Shown here piece after piece: positions 1 to 12,500 of a stretch of DNA of 64,000 nucleotides. Below the pieces are notes generated by a model. That model was not told where the DNA came from and made no database searches. It saw nothing but the letters and a program-made list of their open reading frames with translations. The position numbers and the translations under genes are program-made. Origin of the DNA: Prinia subflava (taxonomy: Eukaryota; Chordata; Aves; Passeriformes; Cisticolidae); contig NC_086259.1 in assembly GCF_021018805.1 (NCBI RefSeq), positions 14,289,001 to 14,353,000 of the forward strand, read 5' to 3'. Every line of letters begins with the position of its first letter. The stretch's first letter is position 1.

Positions 1-2011
1 CCAGAACTGAGTCTGAATCAAGACTAGTAATTCTGAATACATGGACCTACTTTTTTGAGAATAACCTACTTTCTTTGAGTGATCATATTGAGTAATTAAA
101 ATCTGGAGAGTAACTCTGAAATTTTCACTGCACTTGTAACAAAACTAGATACTAAATTTTAATAGTCATACCTGACTTAAGCCATTTTTTAATGGAAGCC
201 TAGGGGCAGTACTACTCACATGGGTGCTATTTAATTTCTGTAATTTAATTACTGAAAAACAAAAAGGTATATGAAGAAATACTGACCAACAGTAATTACA
301 GTGGAATTGGTAAAGTGTATTCTAGTCTCAAAAGAGGGAAGACAGTTCATTACAACACTGTCTACCTTAAAACATTCAGAGGAGACTATTGGCAATTACA
401 GGTATGAAATAAGAGGAGTTTAAGTTCAGACATACTTTGCCTGTCTCCCTGAAACCCAGAAGTAAGTGCAAATGCAGTGGTAAGTGCAATCCATACTCAT
501 ATGCAGCACACACCCCTCCTTTAAAGCATGGACTTACACACTACATTCTGCACAGCTGGGAACAGCTTAATTAGGGTAGCAGATTATAATGTAATAAACT
601 CTGTTTCCATGGAAGATGGAAGATAAAGATTTAAAATTGGGCCAAAAGTAGAAGGTAATTTGGATTGGAATTTATTCTGAAAGACGAAAAAGAATCACCC
701 CAGGAAAAGAGTAGCAAAATCTCCCCCAAGCCCAGAGCACAACTAGTGGCACACAGAGGTTTCTGTCTGACAGATAAAGCAGGTCATTATCTCAGGCAGG
801 GAGCACCCTCTTGTGGAAGCTGCACACAAGGACAGGACAAATACCACTCCGGACTAAACAGAACAATCCTTTTTCATTCAGAAGAAACCTTGTTGGAGCT
901 TGGTTATGCTTTTTGTCTTTAAAAAGTGCTAGATCAACCTTTCAAACCTCCAGGAAGTGCCCTTAACCCAGAAAAGCCAACTGTCAGTTCTGCCAAGGAA
1001 GCGATATTGCAGCGTGCCCAAATTCCAGTCAAGCTCAAAGAGGCTCCAGAAGAAAACCATGGTCAGTGTCCTCACTGAGTGCCCTGTCCATGCCAGCTGG
1101 GCAACACTCACCTATCGAACACTACACTTCAGCAGTGCCACTGTTTTGCTTCTGGAGCCGTGCTGGTTTGTGCTGACCTAGTTTGTGTTGGCAAATGCAG
1201 GTCTGTTAACTGAGAACCTGAAAATCTATCCAAGGATCCTCTGTAACCGCTGTCCTCACTTCTCTTCCACCACAGCCCTTCTTTCCTACTTCTGGCACCA
1301 CCAACTACTGCAAAGGCAAGATCTCTTCCTATCGTGACTTTCATCAGCAGCCAAAAAGCATTGGCTTAATTTTAAACGATGGCTGAAAAAGAGTTTTTGA
1401 TGCCCATCTCTACATAAACAAACATAAACATCCTTTCTTGACAGAGAAACAAGCAATAGATCTAAAGAGAAGCCTTTCTGAAAGCCTCTTCCTCTGACTT
1501 TCACAAATCCTCTTTTATCAATATGGTACAATTTCCATAAAGGGGCCTTAACCTGGATGGCAGCGTTCCAGTCAGAAATTTAGCTCCGTACATCCACATT
1601 TCTCTGAGGTAAGGGAAAAAACAGGCTCTCTCACACAACAGAAGCACTGGAGAGCATAGTGAGGAGACTCACAAAGGCCATGTCTGGAGTCAATCTGAAT
1701 CTGCCATCGCTGGCACCAAGCTGGGATTGACCAGTTCATCCCACTTGGCCTCTCCAATACCCTCCCAAGTCCTCTCAGTTTCAGGATGGCTGCAGAGGCC
1801 CAACACAAGCCTCATTACACATGCACTGATAAGCCTACCTAGTACAGGGGGAACTCAGAAATACAATGTTAAATCTCAATTTTGCATGTTTTCAATGGCA
1901 ATCTTGCCCAGTGGATGTGTATTAGTGACACAGGTGAACACACAGTGAATGCGGGGTGAGTAGAAGATAAGCAAAAATGAAATGGGAGTGTAGATGACAG
2001 GAACAAAATAC
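1..2011. other. Intronic sequence of ZDHHC1, no exon recognised
   Basis: The segment lies downstream (minus-strand sense) of the last ZDHHC1 exon I can place. I looked on the minus strand for the conserved stretch that follows the fourth membrane helix in the family and did not find it, so the C-terminal exons probably lie beyond the left edge. The short open frames here show no domain, repeat or codon signature of a gene. Confidence 0.5.
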
Positions 2012-5000
2012 CTACAGAGATAGATGTGAAAGGTCAAGAGGTGGCCCAGCAGGATCATGGTCACTAGGCTCAAAAGAATAAAAATCCCAGCTGTCACCAA
2101 AATGGCAGGTGCCCGAGTCTCAATAGGAGATGCAGGAAGAAACACAAACCAGCGGTCCATGTGGTCCTTCAAAGCTGTAAAACAAAGAGAGTTGGAGGTA
2201 AAGAGATTGTCCAGGTATGAATTATCTCTAAATAGACTTTACAGCTGGAAATCCTACTAACTCAAAAGTAGCTGCAGACCCATTATGCACTGGAGGCCTA
2301 AGAAATCTGATGCCTGCAGGGCTTTTAGGAAGAGCAATTAGCTCTGTAAGCAAAGACAATCCATCCAGCTGAGCAGAGATACTCTTACAGAAATATAAAA
2401 TTGAAGCAGTAAGCAATGGAGTTTCTCCTTTGTGGGAGAGCTCACAGAATCCAAATCCTCATCAAGATAAGCTGGCTGACTCCCAGGATGCTCATGTGGA
2501 GCACTGCTGTACCATCAAAGTGCTGGTCAGAGCGAAGCACCGTGGGGTCGACAAAGAACTCCACAAAGACGTAGAAAGCGATGAGCAGCAGCAGCCCCAG
2601 GCCCAGAATGGCAGACAGCACACTGTTCAGAAAGAGCCTGCCAAGAAAGAGACAGGTCTCAGTGCCTTCAGTAATATCACACATACAATTCAATGTCCCA
2701 GCCTTTAATAAAGATGGAGGCAGCTATCTCAAATTACTGTCACACTTTCTTACACTTATGATAGATATTGGTGCACAGCTTTACTTATTATTTGTTACTC
2801 TGAGGGACTAAAATATGACCCTTTAGTGCAACCATGGTTATAGAACAGTCAAGTATATCTAGGACAGAAAAAGAGCTCCCTGCACAAAATCTGAAGGCAG
2901 TGTAACATGGCACCCAGCAACACCACCACTTTGCTTTCCATGGGGTTTAAGTGCAGGAAAGTAAATTGAGAAGCATCAGTGACAGTCTCCTTATTCTTGT
3001 CTCAAACCTGGCATGGATTAGAGGTCCCTATATGCTGTGACTCCTGCCAACTGGCAAGCCTTGCAGGGAAAGCACATGGTCTGGATGCAGGTTGTTTCAA
3101 ATTGGAACACCATCATTATGGTTCCATTTCTACTCTAGCTTTCAGAAGCATTAATGACACCCAATTAACATCCTGTAAGCTTTTCCTAATACCAAATAAT
3201 AACTCTATGTTCTCTGTTTTTACTTACAGATGCTCAGCTACAAGGTTCTAAGTTTAGGAATTTTATACCTGGTTATTTGAATGTCATGATTATGCTTGCA
3301 TTTTTCACCTAGTTTTCTCATGACTGATTCTATTCAGCCAGGGGACAATAGAAAAGTGGTTCTGCATGGCTAAGTACAGACTGGACTGAGTTACAGGAGA
3401 ACCTTGGAAAGAGAAGGAGACACATCATTGATGCAGTGTTGTGCTTCTGCCACAATGCCAAGCTCTTACCAGTAATTCCTCTCACCCACACAGTTGTTGA
3501 GCCATTTGCAGTGATGATCAAAGCCACACACACACTTGTTGCAAGTTCCACAGTGCTTTGACTTGGCACTCCTGCCAATGAAAGGGTGGCATTAGCAGGG
3601 CAGTACCACCTCATTACTACGACTTTTCAGTAACTCAAACAGAGGGGGATACAGCAGCAGAGACCCTGGTAATACTGAGTAAACCTTCTGCATTAGGAGC
3701 ACTTCATCTCCCAAACTCATCTGCCACTGCTGGACCACAGCCCCGAACACTACAAAATTCACCTTTCAATGCACTGCACAATTTTTAATTTGGAGATTGT
3801 TGAATTCTTATTTGAATCTGAATCCCTTCAGCAGTACTACAGAGCTTGATCTTAATGCCTGCCCTCCAAGCATTTCCTGCAACTGGCCAGGATCCAGCCA
3901 GAGACAAGAACATACACACACACTAGTTACACACCCTGGGTGTTTTAGGTAAAACTCCAACACCCAGGGAACATGGCACACTACAGCCTTCTCCACACAA
4001 CGTGAGCAATGATAAAACACAGAACCCTGTGCACATCTGACAGAAGGCCCCTACCCAACCACCTGAACCCTGCCACGGAATGAAGCTTAACTTGCACTGT
4101 AGCAGCTCAGGGGCTCAATTCCAAATCTTACAGTCTGACATTGGTGAAATGCAATGGTGAAGAAGACAGAGCAGTAGAAAGAAAAGATACTTACACATCT
4201 ACATCACAGACATAGCAGTGGTGGTTCTCAATGACGTGTGCGTGCTGGTTTCTGTTGAAGGTGGCCAGAGGCCCCAGATAGTTTTTTTCTCGCACATTTG
4301 CATCTGCAGGATCAATAGAGACTGCAGTAAGATGAACAACTAAATGGTAGACAAAACACACTCCTGGACACTGAAGTACACAGTTAAGGATTTAACACAT
4401 TTTTGAATCCTTAATATACAAATCCCACACAGATAAGAAATTTATGGCACAGAATTAGAAATTGCTATATAAGTGATTGTAGCAGATTAATCTGAGCTTT
4501 ACTGATACAGATGTTTGCCTTGTAATAAACATCCTCTGGAAAAAGATAACTACATCTACAGGAACATCCCTCCTCATTATGTACTACTCTGCCTTGCAGA
4601 AGTGTCCTCCTAGCAGAGGGTGTTTTAAAAAGTTACCTTTACTTACCAGAATCTGACCCCAAGTACAGACTGCTGACATAGGTCCAAGTTTCTTAGTCCA
4701 TACAGACTCCTTGGAAAGGACACTGGGAGCACTGGGATTGCTCCCCAGCTGCTCCAGGCTGAACAAGCCAAGTGTCCTCAGCTGCTCCTCCTCTACACGC
4801 TCCCCTGTCTTCATTAGATGTGTACACAACTGCTGCTCAAGGCTGTCCCACAAGAGACCTCTCCTCTGAGGTTCACAGCACATCACCTTGTCTGTCACTC
4901 ACAGATTTTCTGCTGAACACAGGAGGGTGCCCAGGGAGAACATCCACTGTGAGCCATCACACACAACCACGAGCATGTCAAGCTGCCTCTCACGACTCAC

Positions 5001-5613
5001 CCAGTGAGCACAGAGAGGGGGGGCTGCCTTCTCAACAAGGATGTTTCAGAAGGGGCTTTTTTCATATGACTTCCCTCAAACCCTGCAGCACACTTGTGGA
5101 AGAATAATATAAAGCTAAGGAGACACACAGGCAGAAGCAGGCAGCAGAAGAAGCAAACGTAGTAACCTTAATGGAGGGTGATGAAGGAGACATGCAGAAC
5201 ATCAGTGACCTAAAGTGAGGATCTCAAAGCAACTCTTTTTTATAGTCAGAAGATGACCAAGATGATGGTTACAGTTCAGAGAAATATTCTGGCTCAGGTG
5301 CTTGTCTCCAATGCTTTCTGTGCCACCTAACAAGTGCAGTTAGAACCCCCCAGAGACAGTTTGTACCAGCCCAGTTCTCCCCATCCAAGGATACGATGTA
5401 ACCAGCAGGCAGCCAGTGGCGGGGCAGGAGGGGAACCAGGATTCCAAAGCCAACCAGCGCAAAGAAGAGGAACAGCAGCCAGCCAATGACCTGGAACAGG
5501 TGCAGGGGCCAGCTCCAGCCATTTCTTCGAGCATGCTGAGTCTTCACCTCAGGGACAGCTTCACCCAAATCCTCTGGAACTATCTTATTATGAGGTTTAT
5601 TGCAGATATTCAT
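2012..5613 (-). CDS. ZDHHC1: ZDHHC1 palmitoyltransferase, 5' coding exons (3' end outside window)
   Basis: This encodes a DHHC-type S-acyltransferase that attaches palmitate to cysteines of membrane proteins; mammalian ZDHHC1 is an ER/endosome protein reported to support STING signalling. Five phase-compatible minus-strand coding exons are visible: 5395-5613 (ATG at 5613), 4195-4370, 3470-3571, 2513-2637 and 2012-2174. The translation opens [10 protein letters not shown], then has a hydrophobic pair of helices (about residues 40-63 and 75-95), the motif [10 protein letters not shown], a cysteine-rich zinc domain beginning HHCYVC, the catalytic DHHC at residues 150-153 followed by KWLNNCVG, and two further helices ending in [10 protein letters not shown]. 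All zinc-ligand Cys/His positions look intact. The acceptor just before the ATG (TGTAG) means the 5' UTR is spliced and the first exon is non-coding, probably in the CpG island at 6.7-7.0 kb. ZDHHC11 is the main alternative; the N-terminus favours ZDHHC1. Confidence 0.9.
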
Positions 5614-6659
5614 CTACAGAAAACAAAAAAGATGTGATTCAAAAGTACTGTGACTGAGCCCTGGTGCTGGAGAGATGCTTCAAGGCAGACAAAGTTAGAG
5701 ACTAAAATGATGACACTTGTGAAGAGAAACAGCTCTGAGCTCAGAAGCACTTTCTCCTTTTTTCAGTTTTTCAGTTTGTGGTGGATTATTAGATGCTGCT
5801 TTTCACTTGCCACAGGGCCAAGAGAGTTTCTAACAACAGAGAGTTGGGCTGCTCTGCTTCACAGAAAATTTGAGACAGCAGAGACAGCAAACCAGGCAGT
5901 AGATCAGAGGCAGCATCACAAAACCAGCACAAGGGAGCTCTGCTGGACCTGAGCTGACTCAGGGAACAGCTGCACCACTCTCACCCTTCCTTAGTAACTA
6001 AAGAGGATGTGAAATTAATGTCTAACATGACAAACAACTTCAATTAGTCTGATTAGCATGCACAGGAGAGCGATGAAAGAAAAGGAGGAGGTCTCTGGCT
6101 CACTTGTGGTATTTTTGATAATGGTTCCAGTGCCAGATCAGTTCCACAGGGCTGGAAGAAAGCAAGCACGGCAACGTGCTGAAAGAGTGAGCAGGACAAT
6201 TCCAACCTTGGTATGTCAGCAGCCTTTCAGTCCCTGGCAAAGGCTGGAAATGGCTTTTTGGGTCAAATGCTAGAGGAGTGGGTAAGAATAGCAGATAATA
6301 TAATTTGTGTTCATCAGTACGGTCTTATCAACAAGTTGGCTGGAATAAAAATTCCTAACTTCATCCTTTGAATTAGCAATATCTGCCTGAATTCATCATT
6401 TAAGTTGCTACATGGCAACTGGCTCATCACTGATGAGAAATCATTACCAGTCATGTAATCCTTTTCTCATTAGGCTGTTGAAAACTTATTCGTGCATCGC
6501 TTTGAGCTACCTGTGACAAAACCAGCAGTGAGTATGCCCGGCACGCCTTTACACCCACTTCCAGAAAACACTGAATATAAAAAACAAAGCATGAAGTCAC
6601 TCTCAGGGTAGACAGAGAGAGGCACCGGGACGCAAGGTCCAGGTGCCTCTCTCAACAAC
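5614..6659 (-). other. ZDHHC1 first intron
   Basis: The stretch lies between the ZDHHC1 start-codon exon and the CpG island thought to hold its first exon. It has no recognisable exon, repeat or RNA gene. Confidence 0.5.
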
Positions 6660-7065
6660 TCAAGGCACCAGACGCCGGGCCGAGTGAGCGGTTTCCCGGG
6701 CAGCCACTCTGGAGAGAGCCACGCAGACCCCTCCCGCACTCCATCCCCTCCCACCCTTCACCTTCTCCCCGCAGAAGCGGTTGACAGCGGCCCCGGCCCC
6801 GCCTCATGCCCGGGCAGGGCGCGGGGCCCCCGGCTGAGGCCTCCGCGGCAGCTCCCGGCGCCCCCGCGGGCCTCGGGCCGCTGGGCCCGTCGCCATGGCA
6901 ACGGCTACGGCGGCGCGCAGGGGGCAAAACGCGCCGGGCGCGATCGTTCCGCGGGGATACGCGAGGAGGGAGCGCGGTTCCGTCCTGCATCAGCCCCGGT
7001 GCGGGGACCCGTCACAGCCGGGGAAATCCCGCCTGCGACACTCCCCAGCCCGCCGAGGGGTGACA
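6660..7065 (-). promoter_or_regulatory. CpG-island promoter of ZDHHC1 with an RFX X-box
   Basis: This is a dense CpG block upstream of the ZDHHC1 start-codon exon. At 6889-6902 it carries GTCGCCATGGCAAC, a near-perfect palindromic X-box matching GTNRCC-N2-RGYAAC, the site bound by RFX factors. The first non-coding exon is expected here, but I could not fix its boundaries. Confidence 0.65.
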
Positions 7066-7471
7066 TTCCATACACATGGGGCTGGAGATGCCCAGTGAGC
7101 CAGCGGTGGAGGCTGGTTGAGAGCTAAAGCCATCCCGCTCCTGGAGAATTTAATTCTCTATTATATCGATGAGGCTTTATGGAATGAAAATGTAGTGTTT
7201 TTTGTTAACACATGTATATATTCAGATTTACACTGTGACGTAACGAGGTTGCAACATTTTACTGCGGACTTTGGAATTTTACTGGAGGCTTTGCAGGGGT
7301 TTGTGCTTAAGTAAAATAAAGTAAAGGACACAGAACTAAAGACTGCCTTATCAGTGAAGGACAAAGGATACCCCTGGGCAACCAGGATAACATAGCATTT
7401 GATGGGTTTGAAGCCCTCCTAGCATCATCTGGCATCAGTAATTCCAGCAAAGTGGATTCCAGGTATGCCTG

Positions 7472-7650
7472 GAATCATAGATTATCATGAGTTGGAAGGG
7501 ATCCACAAGGAACATCAAGTCCAACTCCTGACCCTGCACAGGACTACCACAAAAATCTCACCATGTATCTGAGAGCATTGTCCAAATGCTTCCTGAAGTC
7601 TGGCAGGTTTGGTGCTGCAACCATTTCATTCCAGTACATCACCAGACAAG
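7472..7650 (-). mobile_element. CR1 LINE fragment
   Basis: It begins AATCATAGATTATCATGAG and continues with the antisense of the CR1 3' end (GTCCAACTCCTGACCCTGCA-type sequence). It is a 5'-truncated, degenerate copy in minus orientation. Confidence 0.75.
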
Positions 7651-7670
7651 CAGCAAGAACACCGGGAAAA

Positions 7671-8150
7671 TAGAATCATAGAAGCAGTAAGATTGAAAAA
7701 GACCTCTAAGATCATTGAGTCCAACCACTAATCCAGCACTGCCGGGCTCACCACTAAACCATGTCCCCAGGTATCACATACACACACCTTATGAACAATT
7801 CCAGGGATGATGATTTCATCACTCCCTGGGCAGCCTGTCTCAGCATCTGGTCACCTTTTCCATGAAAATTTTTCCCCTCATATACAATTTAAACCTCTAC
7901 TGGCACAACTTGAGGCTATTTTCTCTTTTTCTTATCGTTTGTTACCTGGGAGAAGAACCCGACCCCCCGGCTCCTCCTGGCTCTTGTGAGGGAGTTGTTG
8001 AGTGATAAGGTCCCCCTGAGCTTCCTTTTCTCCAGGCGGAGCCCTCCCATCTCCCTCATTAGCTCCTCACCAGACTTGTGCTTCAGACTTTCCCTAACTT
8101 CACTGCCCTTCTCTGGACTCGCTACACCACCTCCGTGTTCTTGTCGTGAA
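7671..8150 (-). mobile_element. CR1 LINE fragment (about 480 bp)
   Basis: It starts with TAGAATCATAGAAG and runs through the familiar antisense CR1 blocks: the GAGTCCAACCACTAATCCAGC-like start, then the 'grouped Pro-Trp' region around 7825, and finally the region upstream of the 3' UTR near 8030-8120. It is minus-oriented, 5'-truncated and clearly mutated. No intact reverse transcriptase frame remains. Confidence 0.85.
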
Positions 8151-8334
8151 CTTTGCAAACTTTTATTGTCATTAGCAGTCAGTGATGGACGTGGGTGTTA
8201 ATGACTAGCCCAGTTGTCCCTGACCGTTTCAAGGGCAGAAGGAAACCTGCGCAAAACCCCATCTGTGGTGTCCATTTTGGCTGGGACACCTCATACACAG
8301 GGATAAATATTTACCCCGTCATTCCCTACTTTTC

Positions 8335-8640
8335 ATCCCGGGCCGCGGCCGCGGTCAGCACGGGCCAGCTGCGGGTTTGGTGACGCAGCCCTGCCGCCCC
8401 CCAGCCCAGCCCCTGTGGGGCTCCTCCGCCCGCTCCGTCCCGTGGAGCCCCGAGTGCAGCCCAGCCCCGGTGGAATAAGGGGAATAAGGAGCTCTTTATG
8501 GGCCGCCGCGGTCTGTGCACAGCGGCTGCTTTGTGCGGAGCCCTGGCCGGACGCTCACCTAAGAAGGGCTCTGTGTGCGGGGTGAAGGGCGTCCCGGAGG
8601 CGGCGTGGCCTTCGCTTGCTGTCCCCAAAGGCCCTCGTCA
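8335..8640. promoter_or_regulatory. Orphan CpG island
   Basis: The block is GC-rich with many CpGs and contains GCGGCCGCGG-type sequence near 8342. It sits between the ZDHHC1 promoter and the 3' end of the fibulin-7-like gene, with no coding exon assigned to it on either strand. It may start an unannotated transcript. The rest of 8,641-9,276 shows only a short CR1 3' tail (about 8990-9040). Confidence 0.45.
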
Positions 8641-8989
8641 CCTTTTCAACCCCCAGCTGCTGTCCCTGCACAGAGGTCTGGCCATGCTGGGCGTGCCAGG
8701 GGGTACCCAGGGAGTGTGGGGCGCTGCACCTCGCTTGTTCTCACAGCCCACCCTCGAGATGGGTGCAGGAGCTCCAGTTTTGACTAGCCATGTGCTCGGC
8801 TCCTGTCAGAGTTGTTGCAGAGGGAAGTGTCCTGGACACAAGGAAGCACAGCTCCTGTCACGATCCTCTGCTCACCAGCGCCAGGGAGCCTTGCTGTGCT
8901 TTCCAGGCACTGCCAAGGCAGCTGAGGACAGCCTTGGCTGTGCAGGGTGTTCAGGGCAGTGTTAGAAGCTGTGCCTGCCCATGGCAGTG

Positions 8990-9040
8990 GAGTAGGCACA
9001 AGATGATCCCTTCCAACCCAAACCATTCTGTGATTTTCTG
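8990..9040 (+). mobile_element. CR1 3'-end fragment
   Basis: It contains GATCCCTTCCAACCCAAACC followed by ATTCTGTGATT, the sense-oriented terminal segment of an avian CR1 element. Only about 50 bases remain. Confidence 0.65.
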
Positions 9041-9276
9041 CTCAGCCCGTCTCCTATTTTTATGCTGGGGGACTCCTCAGCGTGGCCCCAGGAACAGCAG
9101 TGCTGGAAGGGACATGGACACTGCATGACCCTGGATGGGCTTGGTAGCTCCATTGGCACCCCAAGCTCTGCAAGGTGACCCTGCCATTAGCACAGCCACC
9201 AGCTGTCCCCAGGAGCCTTGCCCCAGGAGGACAAAATATAGAGCAAGGAGAATACCCTTCCTACAGCCACTTTTCT

Positions 9277-9282
9277 TTTATT
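9277..9282 (-). promoter_or_regulatory. Poly(A) signal of the fibulin-7-like gene
   Basis: This is AATAAA on the minus strand (TTTATT on plus), about 300 bases downstream of the stop codon at 9583-9585. Confidence 0.7.
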
Positions 9283-9582
9283 AGAGATTACAAGATACAA
9301 GAAGCTGAATTTGCATGCCAGTTGCTGTTGGCTCACTCTGTCTTTCCCCTCCATGTGCCATGTGGGCAGAGAGGAAGGGGGCTGGCAGAGGCAGGCATCT
9401 CCAGGCTGGTCCTCCCATTAGCCAAGGGGCTTTTCCTGTAGGGACACGGTTCCTGCTGTGGTGGCTATGAGAAAGCATTATGGGAGAGAAATATCTCCAA
9501 TGGGACAAAAACTGAGCTGAACCTGCTCCATTGCTCCCCAGGAGAGGCCCTGGCACAGCCCCACACTTGCCTCCAAAGGGAA

Positions 9583-12500
9583 TCAAAACACATACGGGGA
9601 CACAAAGACTGTGACCTTGAAGATGTGCTTGCCCAGGAGGATTTTTTGGGAGAACTCGCTCATCTCCAGCTCCACCTCCAGCGTGGCTGGCCCTGCCACG
9701 GGGCTGGTGAGCAGCAGCTCTCCCGTCTGCCGGTCGGAGCGGCGCACGGCGAAGACGCCCTGGCCCCGGCCACCCGTGATGGCGAAGCGCAGGCTGTCAC
9801 CCACGAAGCGGGTGGTGGACATCTTGAAGAGGACGCGGGGCACAGTGCGGTTGGCCTGGAGCGGCAGGTAGTGGAAGGAGATGGAGCTGGCAGCCAGGTG
9901 GCAGGCTCGGCTGTCCATGGGGCAGGGGTTCCTCTCGCACTGGCTGCCAGGAGAGAAAGATGCCATGCTCAGTGCTGTGGTTTTGCTCCCAGGGAGCTGC
10001 CCTCATCCTTGCACATAAGCCCAGCCCATGCCTCAGGAAGCAGCTCCAGCCTTGCTCTCAGTCCTGTGGCAGCGCAAGCCAGCCCAAGACAGCCACATCC
10101 AAGCGTGCCCATCATCACATCTCTGCCTCAGCCCTGTGTCTGCCAGGCAAATGCCATGGCTTGCAGGGACACAGCTCTGGGTGACACTCTGAGGCTGGGG
10201 CTGGGTGGGTGCCTCAGGCCCAGCTGAAGGCCAGGGATGAAGCCAGATGTGCCTCCTGGAGAGGAATCTGTCAGGATCAGGGATGCTCCTCTGTCTGAGT
10301 GGCACAAAGCAGTTCAATCTCATGAGTGGGATGGCTGGGACTGCTGGAAGGCAGCTGATGGCACCTCATGGATGTGCAGCAGAGGAAAATCAACATCATT
10401 CCCCCCAGGCTGGGGCTCTGAGAGGGGCCAGGATCCTGGACAAAGCCACCATGTATTGGGGTGCTCCCACCTGCACCCCCAGCATCTCAAGGCCCTCAGG
10501 GAGCATGCCAAGCACACCTGAGCACTCCATGCAGGAATTTGCTACTGTGCTGGCTGACACTCTCCCTGCTGCCCCTGGGTGACACAATACAGCCCCCAGC
10601 ACACAATAGCACCCATCACCCTGTGACAGGGCACGACGCAGCCTGGGTCATGCACAGTAAGGTACTCACAAGGCAGAGGTCTTGACATAGCTGGTGTTGT
10701 GGCGCGGTGGGGGGCACTTGGGGCGCACACAGCGGTGGCCCCCGAAGGTGTTGATGCAGAGGTCACCCTGGCTGCAGTTGTGCTGCTTCCCAGCACACTC
10801 ATTCACGTCTGTGGTGGTGACACAGGGTGAGTGGGGCTGTCCCCACCGCACCTCTCTTCCTATGGGAGGCTCCCTGCCCTGCACCCTGGGTTCCTACCCT
10901 CACAGGCGTTGCGGTCAGCATGGAGCAGATACCCAGGGGGACAGAGGCAGCGATAGGAGCCAGGGAGGTTGAGGCAGTCATGGAGGCAAATCTGCGTCTG
11001 GGGGCTGGACTGGTAGAGCTGGCATTCGTCCACATCTAGGGTGGACAAAGTGGGGAATGGCCAGAGGTCCCATTCCCACCAAGCCTTGGTTCCCTCCCTC
11101 CCTCCCTCCCTCCCTCCATCATCTTCACCCTCCTTTTACCTTGGCACACGCCACCAGGCTGCAGCTGGAAGCCGGTGTCACAGCTGCAGCGCCGGGAGCC
11201 CGAGCGGCCCTCAGCACAGCGGGGCTGGCGGCTGAAGGAGGTGTTGCTCAGTGTCACCCAGTCTGCAGGGGACAGCAGGGGTCACATGCTGGGGCAAGGG
11301 GAGATGGTGGGGGCCAAGGTTCCAGGGGACTGCCAGGGAAGGGGGAGACAGGTGCAGCATGGCCAGGTACTGTCCCCATGAGAATCCCCATCCTCCGCAG
11401 CCCAAACCCAGGCACCTACAGGAGTAGATGGGGCTCTGGCAGCTGGGGCCTGACCAGCCTGGGGGGCAGAGGCACGTGTAGCTCTGGTTGCCATCCACGC
11501 AGGTCCCGCTGTTGGCACACGGGTTACTGGAGCAGTCATCAATACCTAGGGAGAAGGAGTTCATGAGCATCAGCTGGGGAAGTGCATCCTTGCCCAAGCC
11601 TGCTGCCCACTGCTGCAGCCTCTGGGCAGAGCAATGGAACCCCGCAGCTCAGGGTGACAGAGGAGCCTGTCAGAAGGGCAGAGCCCATGGCACCCCAACC
11701 CTGCTCCACTTCACTTCTGCAGAAGGGCTGGGTGCCGCTCCACGTGCGGTTGTGGCGGCAGGCGCGTGTCTCCGAGCCCACCAGCCGGAAGCCGGCGTCG
11801 CAGACGAAGTGAACCTCGTGGCCCACCCGCAGGCTCCGGCCCAGCATCCGTCCATGCAGGGGCACTGCCAGCTGTGGACAGACCTCTGTGGACAGACAGA
11901 CATGAGTGGGGATGGACATTGCCAGCCTGGAGCCAACCCCAGCCTGACAGGGAGCTAAGGGTCCCTTGTCCAGGCTTGTGTGGGTCCAGGGATCAGAGCT
12001 GGCCCCACAGGGATGTCACCCATGGTGGTGACCAGCCAGGATTACCGTTGTGTTTGGTGGCCGGTCTCTGGAGGCGGCTCTGGAGGATGGAAAGCTGGTG
12101 CCGGAGCCCACGTGTGCCCTGCAGGTGGGCAGCCTCCTGTGCCACCAGCAGCTTCTGCATCTGCCGCACCACGCTGAGCGCCTGCTGCCAGTTCAGGCAT
12201 TCCTGGGGGATCATGAGGACACCCCAATCACCCACTGGATTCCCCTGCCACAGTCTGGAAGGACCCTTCCAAGCAGGCAGCATCTTTGGGGTTGGTTTGG
12301 ATGTCCTGCCATGGACAGATCCCCTTCCCATCCTGGCTGGGGTCTGACCCTGGCTTTGTGTCTGCTCCAGCCTCAACCCCCACCTCCCGGTCCTGCTTTG
12401 GCACTTAGATGCTGTGGGGAAGCTGCATGCCCTGAGTGCATTTAACATGATTTCACTGCTGTGGGGAAAAGCCCCATGACCCTCCCCCTGTCCCTGGCAG

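Noticed and set aside
483..515. Minus-strand stretch reading like AYEY, resembling the TYEY element of ZDHHC1's next exon
   Set aside because: The surrounding residues do not match the family and no clean splice sites frame it.
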